Part shown: in pieces, positions 57,690 to 64,000 of the stretch | Position numbering within the stretch: the first letter of the stretch is position 1 | Layout of the letters: each line of letters starts with the position of its first letter | Source of the DNA: Raineyella fluvialis | GTDB lineage: Bacteria; Actinomycetota; Actinomycetes; Propionibacteriales; Propionibacteriaceae | Direction of reading: 5' to 3' | Assembly (NCBI RefSeq): GCF_009646095.1 | Contig: NZ_CP045725.1 | Location: 3,038,001 to 3,102,000, forward strand | DNA length: 64,000 bases | The notes under the pieces: generated by a model | What the model was told of the DNA's origin: nothing | The model's input: only the letters and a program-made list of their open reading frames with translations | The model's database searches: none | Position numbers and translations under genes: made by a program

Positions 57690-59297
57690 TCAGTCGCCGC
57701 CGTTGACGCGGATCCGGCGGACGACCTCCGAGGTGGAGTGGTCCGGCACGTAGTCGAGGATGGCCACCTCACCGCCGTACGCCTCGACGGCCGGGGTTTC
57801 GGCCAGGGTGTCGGGACTGTAGTCGCCACCCTTCGCGTACGTGTCGGGGCGGAGTCGCTCGATCACGGAGACCGCGGTGTCCTGCGAGAACACGGTCACG
57901 TGGTCGACGCAGCTCAGGGCGGCCAGCACGGCTGCGCGGTCTGCGGCCGGATTGATGGGCCGATCGGGACCTTTCAGGCGGCGGACCGACTCGTCGTCAT
58001 TGATCGCCACGATCAGCGCGTCCCCCAGATGCCGGGCCTGCTCCAGGAAGCGGGTGTGCCCCCGGTGCAAGACGTCGAAGCACCCGTTGGTCAACACCAC
58101 ACGCTGGCCCTCGTGGTGGTAGACCTCCACGCGCCGGACCAGGTCCTCGAGGTCGATGACGACGTTCCCGAGGCCTCCGAGGTACGTCTCCATGTCGGCG
58201 GTAGTGCACACCGATGTCCCCTGTCGCTGGACCACGACGTCAGCAGCGGCCTGGGCGAGGTCCAGGGCCACCGGGGCCGGCAGACCCGACGCGAGGCCGA
58301 GGGTCAAGCAGGCCACGAACGTGTCCCCGGCGCCGGACGCCTGCTTCTCGCTGGTGGGGCGCGCCCAGGTGCGGTGGTCGGTGATCCGACCGCCCCCGCC
58401 ACGCCCCCCAGCAGTCTGGGCGGTGCCCAGGGCGACATCGTCCCCCGGGAGGGCGAGCGTGCCGTCCCGGTCCATCGTCACGACGACACACCTGGCCCCG
58501 GTGGCCTCGAGCAGTGTCTGTCGATGCGCCCGCATAAGTGCCGCCCGGTCGGGCGACGCCGCGACGCCCACGAGCAGACGCAGGGCCTCCTCGGCGTTGG
58601 GCGTCGCCACGTCGGGCCGCAGGTCGCGCCACCGGCCGACGTCATGCGCATCAACCACCACGAGCGGGGGACGGGCGCCGTGGGCATCAACGTCTCCGGA
58701 TCGGCGTCCGGAGAGCAGCCCCAGCAGACACTCGCGGACGGCGCCGTCCAGCGTTCCGCCGCCGTAGTCACACACCAGTACGGCGTCGGCGCTCGGCAGC
58801 ACCTCGGCCAGGCGGGCGGCCAGCTGCCGCTGCACCGCTTGCCCCGGTCCGTTCCCCGCTTCGTCGAGCCGGGCGACGATCTGGTCGCCGGCGACGATCC
58901 GGCTCTTCGTCGTCGTGGTGGTGTCCGGGTCGGCCAGCAATCCCGAGCAATCCACACCGTCGCGTTCGAGGAGGCGCCGGAGACTGGTGCCGGCGGCATC
59001 CGCTCCCGTAACGGCGACCAGGGAGACGACGGCGCCAAGACACGCGGCGTTGAGGGCGGTGTTCGCCGCACCACCCGGAGCTTCCTCCCGGTCATGGACC
59101 TCGACCACCGGCGCCGGCGCCTCGCGGCACATCCGCCGGACATCGCCGTGCCACCAACCGTCGAGCATGACGTCTCCGACGACCACGACCCGTGGGGCTG
59201 CCTCGGCGATGAGCCGGGGAACCTCGGCGGAGGGGGCGGCCACCTTCGCGAGCCGTGACCGCTCGGGCCCGGCCGTGAGATCCTGGGTGATCGTCAT
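57690..59297 (-). CDS. hldE: Bifunctional heptose kinase/nucleotidyltransferase, HldE-like (copy 1)
   Basis: A 535-residue fusion. The N-terminal PfkB kinase has VVGDVMLDGWWHGDVRRM, APGGAANTALNAACLGA and the catalytic ASGAGDTFVACLTLG. The C-terminal nucleotidyltransferase starts VVLTNGCFDVLHRGHTRFLE with the HxGH motif and includes YAKGGDYSPDTL. In the known pathway HldE phosphorylates heptose-7-phosphate at C1 and then activates it with a nucleotide. It is divergent from a GT9 gene 78 bases away. A paralogous fusion is encoded at 61398-62794. Confidence 0.9.
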   Translation of the reverse strand: MTITQDLTAGPERSRLAKVAAPSAEVPRLIAEAAPRVVVVGDVMLDGWWHGDVRRMCREAPAPVVEVHDREEAPGGAANTALNAACLGAVVSLVAVTGADAAGTSLRRLLERDGVDCSGLLADPDTTTTTKSRIVAGDQIVARLDEAGNGPGQAVQRQLAARLAEVLPSADAVLVCDYGGGTLDGAVRECLLGLLSGRRSGDVDAHGARPPLVVVDAHDVGRWRDLRPDVATPNAEEALRLLVGVAASPDRAALMRAHRQTLLEATGARCVVVTMDRDGTLALPGDDVALGTAQTAGGRGGGGRITDHRTWARPTSEKQASGAGDTFVACLTLGLASGLPAPVALDLAQAAADVVVQRQGTSVCTTADMETYLGGLGNVVIDLEDLVRRVEVYHHEGQRVVLTNGCFDVLHRGHTRFLEQARHLGDALIVAINDDESVRRLKGPDRPINPAADRAAVLAALSCVDHVTVFSQDTAVSVIERLRPDTYAKGGDYSPDTLAETPAVEAYGGEVAILDYVPDHSTSEVVRRIRVNGGD

Positions 59298-59374
59298 CGT
59301 TCCTCACCTGCTCCGACCCGGAAAGCCGTGGGGATTGCTTCCCCAGCAGCCGTCCCGATGCCTAGTGTGCTGAC

Positions 59375-60615
59375 ATGGATGGGAGACCTCAGGCCATCGG
59401 CCCGCTGCATCCCCGTTTCTCGGGGATCCGACGGATCGCCGTCCTGCGCGGTGGCGGCCTGGGGGACGTACTCTTCACCGTCCCAGCGCTCCACGCGCTC
59501 GCGCAGACCTACCCGGAGGCCGAGATCACCTTGCTCGGAACGCCGCTCCACGTCGGCCTGCTCGAGTCGCGGCCCGGCCCCGTCCACACCATCGAGGTCC
59601 TGCCGTACGCCGAAGGGGTACGACCGGGCCCGGAGGACCACGACGAGGTCGACGCGTTCCTTGCCCGGATGCGTGAGCGGGAGATCGACCTGGCGGTCCA
59701 GCTCCATGGGGGCGGGCGATTCTCCAATCCGTTCCTGCTGAGACTCGGCGCCCGCCACACCATCGGGACCCGCACCCCGGACGCCGCCCCGCTGGAACGC
59801 AGCCTCCCGTACGTCTACTACCAGCACGAGGTCCTGCGGGCCCTCGAAGTGGTCGGCCTGGCGGGGGCTTCGACGGACTGCGTGGTGCCGCTGCTCGCCG
59901 TCACCGACCGGGATCTCGAGGCCGCGAGGCCGGTGCTGGAAGATCCGTCGCCCGGCCGGTCCGGACCGCGCCTCGCCCTCCACCCGGGCGCCTCGGACCC
60001 CGCCGGCGTTGGCCGGTCGAGCATTTCGCCATGCTGGCCCGGTGGGCCGCCGAGGACGGCTGGGAGGTGCTCGTCATCGGGGACGAGGCCGATCGGACAC
60101 TCGCGGAAGAGGTCGTCCGGGGGGCCCTCGACGACGGTCTGGCCGAGGCCGCCCGCGCGGGCCGACGGGAACCCGCCGCAGCGTGGGGGCCGGACGAGGG
60201 CCGCCGCCTGGACCGGGTGGACCCTGTCTCCGCGGCGCCGGGCACCGTACGCTCGGTCGCCGGGCAGCTCAGTGTCCGGGGTCTGGTCGGCCTGCTCGCC
60301 GGATGCGACGCCATGGTCGGCAACGACAGCGGACCGCGCCATCTGGCGCAGGCCGTCGGCACCCCGACGGTGGGGATCTTCTGGATCGGCAACACCGTCA
60401 TGGCGGCGCCGCTGGGCAGGGCGGAGCACCGCATCCATTCGGGTTGGACGACGCATTGCCCGGTCTGCGGCACCGACCTGACCCAGCTCGGCTGGACCGC
60501 GACCGACTGCGGGCACGTGGTCGGCCTCAACGACGCGGTCCGTCCCCAGGACGTCTACGCGGACGTCCTGGACCTGCTCGAGGCGAGGGTCTCCGAGGGT
60601 CCCGCCCGAGGCTGA
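59375..60615 (+). CDS. GT9-family glycosyltransferase (heptosyltransferase-like, frameshifted)
   Basis: A transferase of about 413 residues related to ADP-heptose:LPS heptosyltransferases. RIAVLRGGGLGDVLFTVPAL is the N-terminal signature and AMVGNDSGPRHLAQAVGTPT the donor-site block. The frame changes at CCCC (59998-60001). Adding one C gives HPGASDPRRRWPVEHFAMLA and joins both parts. In an actinobacterium without LPS it probably adds heptose or a similar sugar to a wall or membrane glycan. Confidence 0.85.
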
Positions 60616-60638
60616 GGGTCCGTCCCCGCGGGCGCCCA

Positions 60639-61378
60639 TCACGGCCACGAGTCCTCCAGTTCCGGGGCGACCAGCAGTTCGCGCACCTCGCAACCGGGGG
60701 GTTGCGTGAGGGCGAAGATGACGCTGCGGGCCACGGCCGACGGATCGTTGAGCCGCGAGGTGTCAGCCGGGCGGTACTGCTCGGCCCGGTCATCGAAGAA
60801 GTGAGTGTCCATCCCCCGGGGATGAGGGTGGTGACACCGATGCGGCCGGCGGTCTCGGCGGTCAGCGCGCGGCTGAAGCCGAGGATGCCGAACTTGGACG
60901 CGCAATACGCGGTGGCATCGCTGACGCCGCGCAGGGCGAGGGTCGAGGCAACGGTGACGACGCGACCGTGGGAGGCGAACAGGTGGGGAAGTGCGGCGCG
61001 GACCACGTTGACCGTCCCGAGCAGGTTGACGGCGATGACCCGGTCCCATTCAGTGGCCGGAACATCGTCCAGAGCACCACAACGGTCGATACCGGCGGCG
61101 GTGACGACCGCGTCGAGGCCGCCCAGTTCGGCGGCCGCGGCACTGATCGCCTGCTCGACCGACACGCTGTCGGTGACGTCGACCTGATAGGTGCGGCTCG
61201 AGGTGTTCTCGGTCGGGGCGAAGTCGAGGACGACGGGGGTGCCGCCGGCCGCTTCCACGGCGGCGACCACCGCGGCGCCGAGTCCCGACGAGCCGCCGGT
61301 GACGAGGACACGCCCCGGCCCCTGCTGTTGCGGCGAGGCGGCCGCGTCGGGCTGGGTCCGTACGGTCGAGCTTGTCAT
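60639..61378 (-). CDS. Short-chain dehydrogenase/reductase of the heptose cluster (frameshifted)
   Basis: A classical SDR of about 246 residues. VLVTGGSSGLGAAVVAAVEA is the cofactor motif, VTAAGIDRCGALD and AYCASKFGILGFSRAL the catalytic YxxxK region. At CCCCC on the plus strand (60813-60817) one base is missing. Restoring it gives LIPGGMDTHFFDDRAEQYRP and the normal end at 60639. It lies 19 bases downstream of the second HldE-like gene, so it probably modifies the heptose or its precursor. It is not an HldD-type epimerase by sequence. Confidence 0.83.
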
Positions 61379-61397
61379 GGTCGTTTCCTTTCGGGGT

Positions 61398-62794
61398 TCA
61401 GCTGTCAGTGGAGATTCGCTCCAAGACGGTCACCAATGAGGTGGTGGATCGGCCCGGATGGAACGGCACCGCGACGCACCGGCCGCCCCACTCGCTGAGC
61501 AGTCGATGTTCGGGGAGCAGTTCGGGGATGTAGTCGCCGCCCTTCACCCAGATGTCGGGCCGCAACTCGTCGAGGATGCGCAGTGGGGTGTCCTCGTCGA
61601 AGATCGCGACCGCATCCACGCAGTCGAGGGCCAGCAGCAACTCGGCCCGGTCGTCCTGGGGCATGAGTGGTCGCTCCGGCCCCTTGAGCCGGGTCACGGA
61701 GGTGTCCGCGTTGAGACAGACGATGAGGGTGTCCCCGAGGGCACGGGCTGCCCGCAGGGTGCGGAGGTGACCGGCGTGCAGCAGATCGAAGCAGCCGCCG
61801 GTGGCGACGACCGTTCCGCCGGCTTCCTTGACCCGGCGGACGATCTCGACCGGGTCGGGGCAGCGGGTCGATCCCGCCCGGACCTCGTCGACAGGCCCTG
61901 CAGTGGGTGACGTCAGGGCACCCACGCCGCCGTGCCGGAGGAAGTCGGCCGTCCCGGCGATCGCGGCGGCGATGGCGTCCACCAGATCGGCATCACCACC
62001 TGCGGCGAGCGCGACGGCCAGGCCGGCGGCGAAGCTGTCACCGGCCCCGCAGGTGTCGACGTCGCCCACGGCGGGTGTGGGTACGTGGTGCCCCCGGTCG
62101 AGCGGCCGTCGTGCAGCCAGGCCCCGTCGGCTCCCGCCGTGACGGCCACCGCGTCCGCCTGCCACATCTTTCGCAGCCTCTCAGCGGCCTGCCCGGCTGC
62201 GCTGCTGTCACTGTCGGGGGGAAGGCCCGCGAACCCCAGGGCCTCGGCGAGGTTGGGCGTGGTGACCCTGATCCCCGGCACGGGGTCAGCGCCGCGGGGA
62301 TGAGGATCCCAGACCACGGGGAGGCGCTCTGCGCATCGAGCGATGGCCACGCGGATCATGCTGTTGGCGAGCAGGCCCCGCCCGTAGTCGGCGACGACCA
62401 CGGCGTCCGCGCCGTCGAGGGCGGCCACCATCTGCGGTGTCGCCGACGGCACCGGGGCGGTCCCACAGCCCTCGTCGACGCGTACGACAGCGCAGCCGTC
62501 CTTGAGCACCCGGGTCTTCACCGGTGTCGGGGCACCTGACGGGCCGGCGACCACCTCCACACCGCGGAGGCAGCGGCGCAGACTCCGAGAGGCCCCGTCG
62601 TCGGAGAGCACCGTCACCAGGGTCGTGCCGTGACCTGCGGACGCCAGCAACCGCGCCACCAACCCGGCGCCTCCGGGCCGTACGGTGCTGCGCGCGACAT
62701 CCACCACTGGTGCGTGGCCGTCCGGGCTCAGCCGGGTGGAGGGGCCGTCGAGATCCTGGTCGAGCAGGACGTCTCCGATCACGACGATATTCAC
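61398..62794 (-). CDS. Bifunctional PfkB kinase/nucleotidyltransferase, HldE-like (copy 2, frameshifted)
   Basis: A fusion of about 465 residues. The kinase part begins [20 protein letters not shown] at GTG 62794, has RPGGAGLVARLLASAG, and ends in GDVDTCGAGDSFAAGLAVAL with the catalytic GAGD. The transferase part has VVATGGCFDLLHAGHLRTLR and WVKGGDYIPELL. One base is missing in CCCCC on the plus strand (62091-62095); adding it gives TGGHHVPTPAVGDVDT. GTG 62794 overlaps the gmhA stop (GTGA). Having two such fusions may mean two different activated sugars or two anomers. Confidence 0.85.
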
Positions 62795-63441
62795 GCGTGG
62801 TCCCTCCCCGCCGGGCGGTCCCGGCGCGCATGCGCGACCGAGGCGTCGAAGGCCCTGCACAGGGCGTGCAGGGCGATCAGGTGGCACTCCTGGACGCTGG
62901 CCGAGGGTCCCTCGATCGCCACGTGGTCGTCCGTGGCGGCGGCGAGGGGGTTGGGCGTGGGGCCGGTGAGCGCCCACGTGGTGATGCCGAGCTCGTGCGC
63001 CCCCTCGGCCGCGCGCAGGAGGTTGCGGCTCTGCCCGCTGGTGCTGAAGAGCATCAGGATGTCCCCGCGCCGACCGTGGCCCTGCACCTGTCGGGCGAAG
63101 ACCTCGTCGTAGCCGTAGTCGTTGGAGATGGCGGTCAGCGTGGAGGTCTCCGCATGCAACGAGATCGCGGCGAAGGACTCGCGCTCACCGTCGAAGCGAC
63201 CGACCAACTCCGCGGTGAGGTGCTGGGCCTCGGCAGCAGATCCGCCGTTGCCCGCGGCCAGCAGGCGGTGTCCGTCGAGGAGCCGATCGCTGAGGACCGC
63301 ACCCCAATGCGCCAGGCGTTCGGCAGACCCGCGCAGCGAGTCCAGGGAGTGCGGGACCTCGTCCAGGTGCGCACGGACGAGGTGGGCCACATCGGGGCCG
63401 ACGGGTGTCAGCGAGGGGACTGCCCTCAGGTACGCGGTCAT
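62791..63441 (-). CDS. gmhA: Sedoheptulose-7-phosphate isomerase (GmhA-like SIS protein)
   Basis: A 216-residue SIS-domain protein. [20 protein letters not shown] and [20 protein letters not shown] are the sugar-phosphate loops, and the spacing [19 protein letters not shown] holds the zinc/active-site Glu and His of GmhA. It converts sedoheptulose 7-phosphate to D-glycero-manno-heptose 7-phosphate, the first step of heptose activation. It overlaps neighbours by four bases on both sides, so GT4-gmhA-hldE2 form one operon. Confidence 0.9.
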   Translation of the reverse strand: MTAYLRAVPSLTPVGPDVAHLVRAHLDEVPHSLDSLRGSAERLAHWGAVLSDRLLDGHRLLAAGNGGSAAEAQHLTAELVGRFDGERESFAAISLHAETSTLTAISNDYGYDEVFARQVQGHGRRGDILMLFSTSGQSRNLLRAAEGAHELGITTWALTGPTPNPLAAATDDHVAIEGPSASVQECHLIALHALCRAFDASVAHARRDRPAGRDHA

Positions 63442-64000
63442 GAGGCCACCTCGGTCGACAGGGAGAAGTCCGGTGCGGCGGGCGGCACGCTGCTCTGCGC
63501 CAGCGCGTCAAGATAGGCGGCCTCGGTCAGGGCAGCCACGTGGTCCCAGGAGTACCCGGCCTCTACCCGGGCCCTTCCTGCCGCGCCCAGCTCACGACAC
63601 GTGGCCGGGTCCTCGAGCAGTCGTCGGAGCGCCGCCGCGAGGGCCTCGGGGTCGCGGGGTGGCACGTGGATGCCGGTGACTCCGTCCACGACAGAGTCCT
63701 GCAACCCACCCACTTGGGCGACCACGGCGGGCACTCCACAGGCCATCGCCTCCAGCGGGACGATGCCGAAGGGCTCGTACCACGGAGTGCACGCCACTGC
63801 GGTGCAACTGCGCAACAGTGCCGGCATCTGCTCCCGGGAGAGCTGACCACGGAAAACCACGTGGTCCGACACACCGAGCTCGTCGGCGAGGTCCTGGAGG
63901 CGTCGGGCTTCGGGGTCCTCCTGCAGACCGCCGGGGCCCGCACTCCCGCCGACCACCTGGAGCTCCACGTCGCCGACCCCCTGGTCGATCAGGCTCCGCA
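63438..64000 (-). CDS. GT4-family glycosyltransferase, C-terminal part (continues beyond the window)
   Basis: The last ~187 residues of a GT-B glycosyltransferase; the gene extends past 64000. [20 protein letters not shown] contains the ExxxxxxxE donor-site motif, followed by [20 protein letters not shown] and the usual C-terminal helix. Its stop overlaps the gmhA start by four bases. The acceptor is unknown; it probably works with the GT9 and GT2 enzymes on the same glycan. Confidence 0.88.
   Translation of the reverse strand, partial: RSLIDQGVGDVELQVVGGSAGPGGLQEDPEARRLQDLADELGVSDHVVFRGQLSREQMPALLRSCTAVACTPWYEPFGIVPLEAMACGVPAVVAQVGGLQDSVVDGVTGIHVPPRDPEALAAALRRLLEDPATCRELGAAGRARVEAGYSWDHVAALTEAAYLDALAQSSVPPAAPDFSLSTEVAS

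Noticed and set aside
56077..64000. Gram-negative origin or recent transfer of the heptose cluster
   Set aside because: Base composition and codon use match the neighbours, and heptose-type genes are known in other actinobacteria, so there is no sign of recent transfer.

Overview
The window is chromosomal DNA from a GC-rich actinobacterium, most likely a relative of the Propionibacteriales. The evidence is the high G+C codon use with many GTG starts, an actinobacterial biotin ECF-transporter locus with BioQ-like operators, a RamB-type regulator next to the glyoxylate genes, and typical actinobacterial families (MDMPI-like, DUF3349-like, Tat-exported phospholipase C). I see no prophage, CRISPR array or rRNA. 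The only mobile-element trace is a gutted IS481-type transposase beside a tRNA-Pro gene.

Layout. 1-1.84 kb: minus-strand biotin uptake operon (bioY, an inactive-looking thiolase, start of an ATPase) behind a tandem palindromic operator. 1.84-4.2 kb: patatin, tRNA-Pro(GGG), transposase relic, small membrane protein, and an attenuator-like leader with a 13-codon ORF. 4.2-14.5 kb: carbohydrate locus (DeoR regulator, binding protein, two permeases, ATPase, GH63 hydrolase, zinc-type dehydrogenase, Gfo/Idh oxidoreductase, GH36 alpha-galactosidase). 14.5-22 kb: HAD phosphatase, glutamine synthetase-like ligase, tautomerase, glycosyltransferase, LysR/hydrolase pair, saccharopine dehydrogenase-like protein. 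22-32.2 kb: DEAD-box helicase, esterase, malate synthase G, isocitrate lyase with a divergent RamB-like regulator, 3-dehydroquinase, transaldolase. 32.4-41.2 kb: molybdoenzyme, phosphate transporter, Lrp/LysE pair, phospholipase C, DMT transporter, small proteins. 41.2-47.4 kb: TetR/SnoaL/NAD-binding operon, then an acyl-CoA ligase-thiolase operon behind the same 13-mer as bioY, then an HxlR/quinone-reductase pair. 47.4-56 kb: thiG-thiH under a TPP riboswitch and assorted enzymes. 56-64 kb: a sugar-heptose and glycosyltransferase cluster (gmhA, two hldE-like fusions, SDR, GT9, GT2, GT4) for a surface glycan.

Most interesting: the palindrome TGAACAGTGTTCA stands in the same orientation before bioY and before the ligase-thiolase operon about 41 kb away. 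The bioY operon carries a second thiolase that has lost both catalytic cysteines. Together they look like one biotin-responsive regulon that includes an acyl-CoA ligase and an active/inactive thiolase pair.

Quality warning: at least twelve genes are split by single-base frameshifts, mostly a missing base in a G or C run. Each is restored by one base, so I annotate them as single genes. The pattern points to homopolymer errors rather than gene decay.
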